NCBI GenBank assembly: GCA_009778375.1
Contig: WRJW01000152.1
Span: 1-6,670 of the forward strand
Length of the DNA: 6,670 bases
From: Bacteroidota bacterium
GTDB lineage: Bacteria; Bacteroidota; Bacteroidia; Bacteroidales; UBA932
Reading direction: 5' to 3'
The position numbers and the translations under genes are program-made. The notes below the pieces were generated by a model. The model searched no databases. It was not told where the DNA came from and saw nothing but the letters and a program-made list of their open reading frames with translations. Shown in pieces: positions 1 to 6,624 of this stretch (position 1 is the first letter of the stretch; each line of letters starts with the position of its first letter).

Positions 1-3
1 GTA

Positions 4-426
4 ATGGGAGCTCGAAAAAGAGAAATGGCCGAAAGGCAAAAAGCAATAAGGAAACAAACAGCATTCGCCAAGTTGAATGATGTTCCTACATCGCCCCGCA
101 AAATGCGCATGGTTGCAGATTTGGTAAGGGGTGTAGAAGTGAACCGCGCTTTGGATATTTTAAAATATACCAAAAAGGAATCGTCGATACGTTTAGAAAA
201 GTTACTCAAGTCGGCAATTGCCAACTGGGAAGCCAAAAACGAATCGGATCGTAAAGAATTGGAAAACGGAAACGTGCATATTACAACGATTATGGTGGGA
301 GAGGGTACTCAGTTAAAGCGTATCCGCACGGCGCCTCAAGGCCGGGCCGCCCGCATCCGCAAACGTTCCAACCACGTTACCATTGTATTGGATAAGAAAC
401 CCCAAACCTTAAAATCAGAAGCATAA
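4..426 (+). CDS. rplV: 50S ribosomal protein L22
   Basis: Structural protein of the large ribosomal subunit. It binds 23S rRNA, and its long beta-hairpin lines the peptide exit tunnel. The 140-residue protein has the family core: FAKLNDVPTSPRKMRMVADL at about 21-40, then VRGVEVNRALDIL, and the hairpin and C-terminal signature at about 105-129 (KRIRTAPQGRAARIRKRSNH followed by VTIVL). The MGARKR start is usual for Bacteroidota L22, so the ATG at base 4 is taken as the true start. Only three bases precede it, so no ribosome-binding site or upstream rpsS can be seen. The stop lies three bases before rpsC, as expected in the S10 operon, where the two genes are co-transcribed and probably translationally coupled. 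Length is slightly above the bacterial norm of about 110-135 because of the basic N-terminal extension and a short tail. Nothing appears damaged. Confidence 0.97.
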   Translation: MGARKREMAERQKAIRKQTAFAKLNDVPTSPRKMRMVADLVRGVEVNRALDILKYTKKESSIRLEKLLKSAIANWEAKNESDRKELENGNVHITTIMVGEGTQLKRIRTAPQGRAARIRKRSNHVTIVLDKKPQTLKSEA

Positions 427-429
427 ACT

Positions 430-1338
430 ATGGGACAAAAAACCAATCCTATCAGCAACCGTGTAGGTATTATTCGTGGCTGGGACTCCAACTGGTATGG
501 GGGAACCGATTATGCTTCCAAAATTTTGGAAGACGCCAAAATCAGGGAGTATTTAACCACCCGCCTTGCCAAGGCCAGTCTCTCCAAAATCGTCATTGAG
601 CGCACGTTAAAACTGATTACCGTTACCATACACACTGCCCGTCCCGGAATTATTATAGGTAAAGGCGGTACCGAGGTAGACAAACTCAAGGAAGAATTAA
701 AGAAAATCTCTAACAAAGAGGTGCAAATCAACATTTTTGAAATTAAACGCCCCGAATTGGACGCTACCATTGTGGCCAATAATATTGCCCGTCAGGTAGA
801 GGGCCGCGTATCTTACCGCCGCGCCATTAAAATGGCGATGGCTTCTACCATCCGTATGGGTGCAGAAGGGATTAAAGTGTTGATCAGTGGTCGTTTGGCC
901 GGTGCCGAAATGGCCCGTCGCGAGATGCTTAAAGAGGGGCGTACCCCCCTGCATACCTTTAGGGCCGATATTGATTATGCTTTGGCCGAAGCGCATACCA
1001 AAGTAGGCGTATTGGGGATTAAAGTTTGGATTTGCAACGGAGAAGTCTACGGCAAACGCGACCTGTCGCCCAACGTAGGAACTTCTGCCGCCGGTATTGG
1101 CGCCTCTTCGGGAGGAGAACGCCGCAGCGACCGTGGCGATCGCCGCGGTGATCGCGGAGACCGCAGGGACCGTCGCAGTGGCGGAGATCGTGATCGTCGT
1201 GGCGGAGGCGGTGGAGACCGTGATCGTCGTTCAGGTGGAGACCACCGGGGCGGTGGAGATCGTGATCGTCGCAGCAGCGGTGGCGGAGAACGTCGCTCAG
1301 GCGGATCGCATAGCGGCGGTTCGCGTGGGCCCAGATAG
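430..1338 (+). CDS. rpsC: 30S ribosomal protein S3 with a long Arg/Gly/Asp-rich C-terminal tail
   Basis: Small-subunit head protein at the mRNA entry site. The 302-residue product starts MGQKTNPISNRVGIIRGWDS. It has a KH type-2 RNA-binding domain with the GxxG loop GKGG at 77-80, and the C-terminal S3 domain with GRLAGAEMARRE at about 154-165 and GEVYGKRDL at about 204-212. The conserved fold ends near residue 217. About 85 further residues are low-complexity, with 24 Arg, 12 Asp, 2 Glu and no Lys, and include three GGDRDRR units at 251-257, 261-267 and 275-281. Glycine- and arginine-rich S3 tails occur in other Bacteroidota, so the tail is probably native, although S3 is usually 210-250 residues. 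The start lies three bases after the rplV stop with no clear Shine-Dalgarno. Instead of rplP, a hairpin and T-rich run follow about 30 bases after the stop. Confidence 0.97.
   Translation: MGQKTNPISNRVGIIRGWDSNWYGGTDYASKILEDAKIREYLTTRLAKASLSKIVIERTLKLITVTIHTARPGIIIGKGGTEVDKLKEELKKISNKEVQINIFEIKRPELDATIVANNIARQVEGRVSYRRAIKMAMASTIRMGAEGIKVLISGRLAGAEMARREMLKEGRTPLHTFRADIDYALAEAHTKVGVLGIKVWICNGEVYGKRDLSPNVGTSAAGIGASSGGERRSDRGDRRGDRGDRRDRRSGGDRDRRGGGGGDRDRRSGGDHRGGGDRDRRSSGGGERRSGGSHSGGSRGPR
1180..1272 (+). repeat. imperfect coding repeats (GGDRDRR) in the rpsC tail
   Basis: Three in-frame copies of a 21-base unit encoding GGDRDRR lie at 1180-1200, 1210-1230 and 1252-1272. Gly/Ser/His-rich linkers of different lengths separate them. 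The DNA copies are nearly the same (GGAGAYCGTGATCGTCG core), which suggests growth by local duplication or slippage. The composition is much more GC-rich than the rest of the window and leaves long open frames on the other strand and in other frames. These are read as by-products of the repeat. Confidence 0.75.
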
Positions 1339-1367
1339 CAGGCATACACCATTTATCTAAAAACGAC

Positions 1368-1400
1368 AAGCGATGCTGACTACAGGATCGCTTTTGTTTT
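1368..1400 (+). terminator. factor-independent-type terminator after rpsC
   Basis: AAGCGAT at 1368-1374 pairs with ATCGCTT at 1387-1393. The intervening sequence can extend the stem with CTG/CAG (1376-1378 with 1383-1385) after a G-G mismatch, leaving an ACTA tetraloop. The T-rich run TTTTGTTTT (1392-1400) overlaps the 3' arm and follows it. It lies about 30 bases after the rpsC stop and before the next gene, so it would end the ribosomal-protein transcript. The call rests on base pairing by eye, and no folding energy was computed. Confidence 0.7.
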
Positions 1401-1419
1401 GTAAAAATGTATACCTTTA
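1394..1419 (+). promoter_or_regulatory. candidate Bacteroidota-type promoter for the hydrolase pair
   Basis: TACCTTTA at 1412-1419 matches the Bacteroidota -7 consensus TAnnTTTG except for the last base. A TTG at 1394-1396, inside the terminator's T run, lies 15 bases upstream and could act as the -33 element, although 15 is shorter than the usual spacing of about 17-23. A start near 1425 would leave a leader of roughly 18 bases before the ATG at 1443. The position between a terminator and a lipoprotein gene fits, but the match is weak. Confidence 0.35.
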
Positions 1420-1442
1420 CCCCTTTCTTAACCTTTATCATT

Positions 1443-2657
1443 ATGCGTACATTAATCCTTTCTTTCCTCTTTTTTGCAACACTTTGCGCCTCGGCAGGTT
1501 GCACCTCTGTTACGGATGGCATCCGCCGTACTACGCCCGAAAAAGCGGGCTTGAATCCTCATAAATTAACCCTTGTCGACGACATTATTAATGAGTCGAT
1601 AGAAAAGAAAGAGATCCCCGGGGCTGTATTGGCGATTGTGCGCCATGGATCGTTGGCTTATTTAAAGGCTTATGGTAACAAATCGGTATATCCCGATGTG
1701 GAACCCATGACGGTTAATACCGTCTTTGATATGGCTTCGGTAAGTAAACCGGTAGGTACCGCCATCTCTGTCATGCAATTGATAGAAAACGGAAAACTCC
1801 GCCTGACCGATCCGGTGTCGATGTACATTCCGGGCTTCAGGCCTTGGGTCAATCCGGAAAATGGCAGGGAGGTCGAGATCCGCATTGAAGATTTGCTGAC
1901 CCACTCATCGGGGTTGCCTTCGTACATTACGGCTACCAAACTGACCGGCAGGTATGGATCTCCCAATCCACAAGCTTTAATCGATTCGATAACCATTATG
2001 CCGAGAGACTTTAGACCCTCCACTCGTTTTCAATACAGTTGCCTGAATTTTATTACTTTACAAAATGTATTGCAAAATATTACAGGCGAAAAACTTTGTG
2101 ATTACGCCAAAAAAAATGTCTTTGACGCCTTGGGGATGACCCATACCACCTATAATCCTTCAGGAGAAATATTGGCATTATGCGCTCCCACCGAAAAACA
2201 GCCCGATGGGTCGGTTTTGCGGGGCAAAGTTCATGACCCTTTGGCGCTTTTGCTCAACGACGGTAATTCGGGCAACGCCGGGGTATTTTCCTGTGCAGAA
2301 GATTTGGCCTTATTGGCGGCAGCTTTAATGAATGGAGGCGAATATAACGGAAAAAGGATATTAAGTCCCCTGACGGTTGAGATCATGACTACGGTGCCGG
2401 CGGGGTACAAAACATTAGGTCGCTCCTTAGGGTGGGATAATTACTCTTCCTACTCCTCCAACAATGGAAACTTGTTTGACCCTGAAAAAACGTACGGGCA
2501 TACGGGTTACACGGGAACCTCTATAGTGATTGATCCCGTATCGCAAACGGCCGTTATTTTATTGGCGCACAGGGTACATCCTGACGATGTAGGTAGCGTG
2601 GTGCGCTTGAGGGCTTTAGTAGCCAATGCAGTAGCGGGCGCTATTACCAAGAAATAA
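1443..2657 (+). CDS. serine hydrolase lipoprotein, beta-lactamase/PBP-like family (copy 1)
   Basis: Predicted lipid-anchored periplasmic or surface enzyme of the beta-lactamase (class C)/PBP-like fold. The substrate is unknown; ester, amide or peptidoglycan-peptide cleavage are all possible. The 404-residue protein has a signal peptide with lipoprotein-type Cys at 20 (SAGC). The nucleophile motif SVSK is at 99-102 (Ser99, Lys102). LLTHSSGLP is at 151-159. The second motif, normally YxN or YSD, reads YSC at 198-200. APTE is at 248-251, VHD at 263-265, GNAGVFS at 277-283 and HTG at 353-355, in place of KTG. APTE, VHD and GNAGVFS resemble beta-lactamase-type domains that some Bacteroidota fuse to GH3 glycosidases; this is from memory and suggests cell-wall recycling only weakly. 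An in-frame ATG at 1407 would add 12 residues, but the ATG at 1443 is preferred because it aligns exactly with copy 2 and gives a normal signal peptide. Confidence 0.9.
   Translation: MRTLILSFLFFATLCASAGCTSVTDGIRRTTPEKAGLNPHKLTLVDDIINESIEKKEIPGAVLAIVRHGSLAYLKAYGNKSVYPDVEPMTVNTVFDMASVSKPVGTAISVMQLIENGKLRLTDPVSMYIPGFRPWVNPENGREVEIRIEDLLTHSSGLPSYITATKLTGRYGSPNPQALIDSITIMPRDFRPSTRFQYSCLNFITLQNVLQNITGEKLCDYAKKNVFDALGMTHTTYNPSGEILALCAPTEKQPDGSVLRGKVHDPLALLLNDGNSGNAGVFSCAEDLALLAAALMNGGEYNGKRILSPLTVEIMTTVPAGYKTLGRSLGWDNYSSYSSNNGNLFDPEKTYGHTGYTGTSIVIDPVSQTAVILLAHRVHPDDVGSVVRLRALVANAVAGAITKK
2157..2225 (+). repeat. near-identical tract shared by the hydrolase paralogues (copy 1 side)
   Basis: This 69-base stretch matches 3391-3459 at 68 positions. 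The single difference is G2201 versus A3435. It encodes PSGEILALCAPTEKQPDGSV and the next three residues. Flanking codons differ synonymously at roughly every second or third codon even where the protein is identical, so the tract stands out as a possible gene-conversion patch. Confidence 0.7.
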
Positions 2658-2676
2658 AATTTATAAAAGATTCGTT

Positions 2677-3876
2677 ATGAAAAAAATAATCCTTTCTTCT
2701 TTTGCCATTGTATCGCTGTGTCTTATGGCGAGCTGTACCTCTTCATCAGATTCGATTCGTATTACTTCTCCCCAAAAAGCAGGTTTGAATCCTCAGAAAT
2801 TGACCGTTGTTGACGACCTCATTAATGAATCGATCGAAAAAAATGAGATCCCCGGAGCGGTTTTGGCGGTGGTTCGCCATGGATCGTTAGCCTACCTAAA
2901 GGCTTACGGCAACAAATCTGTATATCCGGAGGTGGAACCCATGACCGTACATACCGTTTTTGATATGGCTTCTGTAAGTAAGCCTGTTGGCTGCGCCATC
3001 TCTATCATGCAATTGGTAGAAAATGGTAAACTTCGTTTAACCGATCCGGTGTCGATGTATATTCCCGGTTTTTTACCCTGGGTCAATCCCGAAACAGATA
3101 GGAGCGTCGATATCCGCATCGTTGATCTGTTGACCCATACTTCCGGATTGCCGTCCTATATTACCGCAACCAAGCTGACCACTATTTACGGTTCGCCCAA
3201 TCCAAAGGCTTTGATCGATTCGATTTCGATTATGCCCAGACTCTCCCTACCCGGTACCCGTTACCTCTACAGTTGCCTCAACTTTATTACCCTGCAAAAT
3301 GTATTACAAAATATTACGGGAGAAAAACTGTGCGATTATGCCCAAAAGAATGTTTTTGACGTTTTGGGAATGACCCATACTACCTACAACCCTTCAGGAG
3401 AAATATTGGCATTATGCGCTCCCACCGAAAAACAACCCGATGGGTCGGTTTTGCGGGGCCAAGTACACGATCCGCTGGCACGCCTGCTCAACGACGGCAA
3501 CTCCGGTAATGCCGGCGTTTTCTCGTGTGCTCAGGATTTGGCTTTGTTGGCCGCTGCCCTAATGAACGGAGGTGAATATAACGGAAAGCGCATATTAAGC
3601 CCCCTGACGGTTGAGGTTATGACAACCGTCCGATCATTTGACCGTTCCTTAGGATGGGGTCATTTTTCATCGGGCAGCGGGAGTTTGCTTACTCCGGATG
3701 TGAGCTATGGACATACGGGTTATACCGGAACTTTTATTACGATTGACCCGGTGTTGCAGACGGCGGTTATTTTATTGACCAACAGGGTGCATCCGATTGA
3801 TGCGAATAGTGATGAGGTCAATCGTTTACGGGCCTTGGTGGTCAATGCCGTAGCTGGAGCGATCACTCAGAAATAA
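2677..3876 (+). CDS. serine hydrolase lipoprotein, beta-lactamase/PBP-like family (copy 2)
   Basis: Tandem paralogue of the gene before it, 19 bases downstream and probably co-transcribed. The 399-residue protein is about 83% identical to copy 1 over the first 300 residues by hand alignment. A signal peptide ends at lipoprotein Cys20 (MASC). Active-site motifs are SVSK at 99-102, YSC at 198-200 and HTG at 346-348, with LLTHTSGLP at 151-159 and GNAGVFS at 277-283, so both copies look catalytically competent to the same degree. Differences cluster at 189-197, at about 318-343 (7 residues shorter than copy 1), and near the C-terminus (about 369-384). The acidic surface-export signal known just after the lipid Cys in some Bacteroidota is not evident (CTSSSDS), so the final location is uncertain. 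The AT-rich leader has no Shine-Dalgarno, which is normal for the phylum. Confidence 0.9.
   Translation: MKKIILSSFAIVSLCLMASCTSSSDSIRITSPQKAGLNPQKLTVVDDLINESIEKNEIPGAVLAVVRHGSLAYLKAYGNKSVYPEVEPMTVHTVFDMASVSKPVGCAISIMQLVENGKLRLTDPVSMYIPGFLPWVNPETDRSVDIRIVDLLTHTSGLPSYITATKLTTIYGSPNPKALIDSISIMPRLSLPGTRYLYSCLNFITLQNVLQNITGEKLCDYAQKNVFDVLGMTHTTYNPSGEILALCAPTEKQPDGSVLRGQVHDPLARLLNDGNSGNAGVFSCAQDLALLAAALMNGGEYNGKRILSPLTVEVMTTVRSFDRSLGWGHFSSGSGSLLTPDVSYGHTGYTGTFITIDPVLQTAVILLTNRVHPIDANSDEVNRLRALVVNAVAGAITQK
3391..3459 (+). repeat. near-identical tract shared by the hydrolase paralogues (copy 2 side)
   Basis: Partner of 2157-2225, at an offset of 1234 bases. It has 44 identical bases, one mismatch, then 24 identical bases. 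The tract ends with T/C differences on the left and A/C on the right, and many silent differences follow. Confidence 0.7.
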
Positions 3877-3893
3877 AGGTAGCGGCACTGTTT

Positions 3894-3919
3894 TTGCAAA
3901 GCGATAGATCGTAGAACTT
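3894..3919 (+). promoter_or_regulatory. weak candidate promoter before the DUF5686-type gene
   Basis: The 56-base gap after the second hydrolase has TTG at 3894-3896, in a TTTTTG run, and TAGAACTT at 3912-3919, 15 bases apart. The second box matches TAnnTTTG only partly (TA and two T's). A start just after it would leave a very short leader before the ATG at 3933. No terminator hairpin with a T run is visible in the gap, so read-through from the hydrolases is an equal or better explanation. Confidence 0.2.
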
Positions 3920-3932
3920 ACGGTAACGAAAC

Positions 3933-6548
3933 ATGAAAAAATCGCTCTGCGCGTTCTCGGTTGTGCTCATCTTGTCTATTCCTGCTTTACGTGCACAGTA
4001 CCTGACGGGTCGTGTAGTAGATCGGATGCAGCAACCGGTGGCTTATGCCACGGTATACGTATTGGAGCTGCAACAGGGAGTTGTAGCCAATACTTCGGGA
4101 ATTTTTGATTTGGCGGTGCCGGAAGGGAATTACTCTTTGGTGGTGGCCTGCATGGGTTATCAAACAGCCAAATTAAATTGGAGCTCAGCGCCCAAAATGG
4201 AGGACGTTTTACAAACGATTATCCTTGAAGAGGCCCAATACCAGATCCCTCCCATATATGTAACTCCCAAAAAAGAAGATCCCGCCGTTACCATCATGCG
4301 TAAAGCCATAGGCATGGCATCTTATTACCGGAACCTTGTAGAAAGTTACACCGCCGAAGTATACCTGAAGAGCAACATGCAGGTGACAAAACTCAAAGGC
4401 ATGGTCTATTTGGCGATGAACAAAGAGCAGCGTGCCATCATCAAAGATCTTGCCGGCATCCAGGAGTCTGTGAGCGAAATAAAATTTACCGCTCCGGATA
4501 GGTATGAACAAACCATTAAATCCCAAAAAACGGCAGCCAATGTCAATATTAAGAAATTGGGCATAAACGAAAACGATATGCAAATGGGGTTGGCCAATTT
4601 GAACATTTACAGCAATCGTCCCAATATGCCTTTGGCGCCCAATGCTTTTCAAAATTATGTTTTTAAATACCTTGGCGATTCCGAGATAGACGGACAGTGG
4701 GTAGCTAAAATAGAGGTAACGCCCAGACGCAAAGCCAATGATTTGTTTACCGGTTTTTTGTTTATTGTACGGGAAAAATGGTGCGTACAGGCTTTGGATT
4801 TAACGCTTTCGCAACAATACATCAAAGCAAGCGCACAACAAACCTATCGTTTTGTGTCGGATGAGGTATTACTGCCGGTTAGCTATAGTATCAAAGGAAC
4901 ATTCGACGGATTGGGCCTGGGGGCCAACGGACACTTTTCCGGTTCGATTAAATATATTGATGTAATTCAAAATCACCGTATTGCGCGATTTTCAAACACC
5001 GAGCACGAAGCGGCTCAACAAGTAAAGGAGTTGTTAAGCCAGCCCGAGTTAAAGCCAAAGGATATGCGCGAATTGCGTAAAATTCAAGAAGAAGTCGTTG
5101 CCACGGTACGGGAGGATGAGCGCAGGGAGCGGGGCGAAAAGCCTTCTTTGGAGGTCATGAACAACTACAGGATTATAAAAGATAGCCTGCAAGTCCCAAA
5201 GGATTCGGCCTATTGGGCCTTGATGCGACCGGCCCCTTTGGAGCGTAGGGAGTTAGAACTTTTTATCCTGTCCGATTCGATTAAAGCAGCGCCTTATACC
5301 CCCGAAGGTAAACGACAAAAAAGGAAAGAAATGGTAATGGGCATATTGGGTAGCGGTTATACCTTTAACCCCGATTCTTTGTGGAGCATCAGCTACTCCG
5401 GAATGGTTAATCCCTTTGAAGCTTCCTTTAACTCCGTAAACGGATTTGTCTATGGACAGGCCTTGAGGTTGCGGAAAGAGACCCCAAACAACGGCTATAT
5501 ACAATTGCGCGGACGAGCTTCCTGGGCGTTTAGTCGGCAGGCCTTGATGTGGAATGTATTAGCGGAGCAGCGTTATTGGGCCGCTCGACGTGGCTATTGG
5601 GGATTGGAACTCTTTTCCCAAACGCGGGATTTTGCCGACAATCAAGGTGTTGGATTGGTAAACGATTGGTCTACACTGTTTTTTCGAATCAATCCGGCTC
5701 GTTTTTATGGGGGCAGAGGGGTGCGGTTTAACCACAGCATTGATTTGGCCAATGGCTTGAGTTGGAGTTTTGGCATCAAATGGGAAGATCGTCGTCCGTT
5801 GGAAAACCACAGCGATTACTCCTTTTTTTATAAAGATTGCCGCTCCTTATCGCCCAATATTCCCGATAACAACCCTTATGTGCAGGAGAATCCGGCCATC
5901 CTAGACCCCCATCGGGCAGCCGTAATACGTATGGGTATTTTGTATACGCCCAAAAGATACTACCGTATGATGGAGGGGCGGAAAATCATGCTTTCTTCCG
6001 ATTATCCGACCTTTTCTATAGAGTGGATCAAGGGCATACCCGGCTTAAAGGGTTCTCAATCGGACTTTGATTTTGTATCTGCATCGGTAGCTCAATCCAA
6101 AAATTTTGGTTACCACCATACCTTAGACTACCGCGTAACGGCCGGAACCTTTCTACAGTCCAAACAATTATATTTTGCAGACTATCATCCTATTTATTCC
6201 AACCAAACCGGAGTGTCGCTCAGCCGCGATTTAAACACTTTTCAATTACGCTCAACCTATAGCGTGTCTAATCCCGAATGGTTCCTGCAAGCCCACATCA
6301 GGATTCAAACTCCCTATTTGGCGCTTAAATATATACCGATTTTTACCAACCCCATGATTCGCGAAGGGATCCAATTTTCATATTTGCTACAGCCCAATCT
6401 GAGGCATTATACCGAATTAGGCTACACCATGAACTTTATAATGTTCAACGCAGGCGTTTTTGCAGGATTTGAACAAGCTAAATACCGGAGTTGGGGATTT
6501 CGTTTGTTCTTTCCTTTGGAACGTTTGGGAAGAGGAGGGCAGTTGTAA
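3933..6548 (+). CDS. exported protein with carboxypeptidase-regulatory-like domain and DUF5686-type outer-membrane region
   Basis: Function is unknown beyond a probable outer-membrane role. The 871-residue protein begins with a signal peptide (MKKSLCAFSVVLILSIPALR), with likely cleavage after Ala21 in LRAQY and no lipoprotein Cys. Residues 24-100 (TGRVVDRMQQPVAYATVYV, then a SLVVACMGYQ strand) form a carboxypeptidase-regulatory-like beta-sandwich, as found at the N-terminus of many Bacteroidota outer-membrane proteins. From about 112 (KKEDPAVTIMRKAI, YYRNLVESYTAEVYLK) it follows the DUF5686 pattern. A charged, probably helical segment spans about 355-405. From about 485 the sequence alternates as aromatic-rich beta strands to the C-terminus, with AHIRIQTPYLALKYIPIF at 787-804, which fits a barrel. 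There is no TonB plug domain, so it is not a SusC-type transporter. The protein ends GRGGQL, without the terminal aromatic residue common in barrels. Length is normal for the family. Confidence 0.85.
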   Translation: MKKSLCAFSVVLILSIPALRAQYLTGRVVDRMQQPVAYATVYVLELQQGVVANTSGIFDLAVPEGNYSLVVACMGYQTAKLNWSSAPKMEDVLQTIILEEAQYQIPPIYVTPKKEDPAVTIMRKAIGMASYYRNLVESYTAEVYLKSNMQVTKLKGMVYLAMNKEQRAIIKDLAGIQESVSEIKFTAPDRYEQTIKSQKTAANVNIKKLGINENDMQMGLANLNIYSNRPNMPLAPNAFQNYVFKYLGDSEIDGQWVAKIEVTPRRKANDLFTGFLFIVREKWCVQALDLTLSQQYIKASAQQTYRFVSDEVLLPVSYSIKGTFDGLGLGANGHFSGSIKYIDVIQNHRIARFSNTEHEAAQQVKELLSQPELKPKDMRELRKIQEEVVATVREDERRERGEKPSLEVMNNYRIIKDSLQVPKDSAYWALMRPAPLERRELELFILSDSIKAAPYTPEGKRQKRKEMVMGILGSGYTFNPDSLWSISYSGMVNPFEASFNSVNGFVYGQALRLRKETPNNGYIQLRGRASWAFSRQALMWNVLAEQRYWAARRGYWGLELFSQTRDFADNQGVGLVNDWSTLFFRINPARFYGGRGVRFNHSIDLANGLSWSFGIKWEDRRPLENHSDYSFFYKDCRSLSPNIPDNNPYVQENPAILDPHRAAVIRMGILYTPKRYYRMMEGRKIMLSSDYPTFSIEWIKGIPGLKGSQSDFDFVSASVAQSKNFGYHHTLDYRVTAGTFLQSKQLYFADYHPIYSNQTGVSLSRDLNTFQLRSTYSVSNPEWFLQAHIRIQTPYLALKYIPIFTNPMIREGIQFSYLLQPNLRHYTELGYTMNFIMFNAGVFAGFEQAKYRSWGFRLFFPLERLGRGGQL

Positions 6549-6595
6549 AATTTTGGTCGTTTAAAGAATAGCGGTAATCTGTATGGCAATATGCT

Positions 6596-6621
6596 TTGAA
6601 AAGAGAAAAAGAGTACCTTTG
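6596..6621 (+). promoter_or_regulatory. Bacteroidota-type promoter with perfect -7 box
   Basis: TACCTTTG at 6614-6621 is a perfect match to the TAnnTTTG -7 consensus. TTG at 6596-6598 (within CTTTG) lies 15 bases upstream and is a possible -33 element, though the spacing is short. An inverted repeat, GAGAAAA at 6603-6609 and TTTTCTC at 6622-6628, brackets the -7 box. Transcription would start near 6627 and run into the tandem repeat, toward a gene beyond the window. Confidence 0.5.
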
Positions 6622-6624
6622 TTT

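Noticed and set aside
1407..1442. Upstream ATG at 1407 as start of the first hydrolase
   Set aside because: It would add 12 residues before the signal peptide and lies before the candidate -7 box. The ATG at 1443 aligns residue for residue with the paralogue's start and puts the lipid Cys at position 20 in both.
1019..1522. Long minus-strand open frames (up to 167 codons) and a plus-strand frame at 1097-1360 over the rpsC tail
   Set aside because: They come from GC-rich repeats encoding Arg/Gly/Asp. They are low-complexity, run across the terminator or intergenic DNA, and have no recognisable domain.
3902..3911. CGAT-AG-ATCG palindrome between the second hydrolase and the DUF5686-type gene
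   Set aside because: Four-base arms with a two-base loop and no T run following do not make a terminator, and the palindrome is too short to call an operator.
4209..5810. Minus-strand and alternate-frame open frames inside the DUF5686-type gene
   Set aside because: They are shadows of a continuous 871-codon gene with coherent domains and have no plausible starts or products of their own.
3933..6548. SusC/TonB-dependent receptor
   Set aside because: The N-terminal regulatory-like domain is shared with SusC proteins, but no plug domain or TonB box is seen and the middle region follows the DUF5686 pattern.
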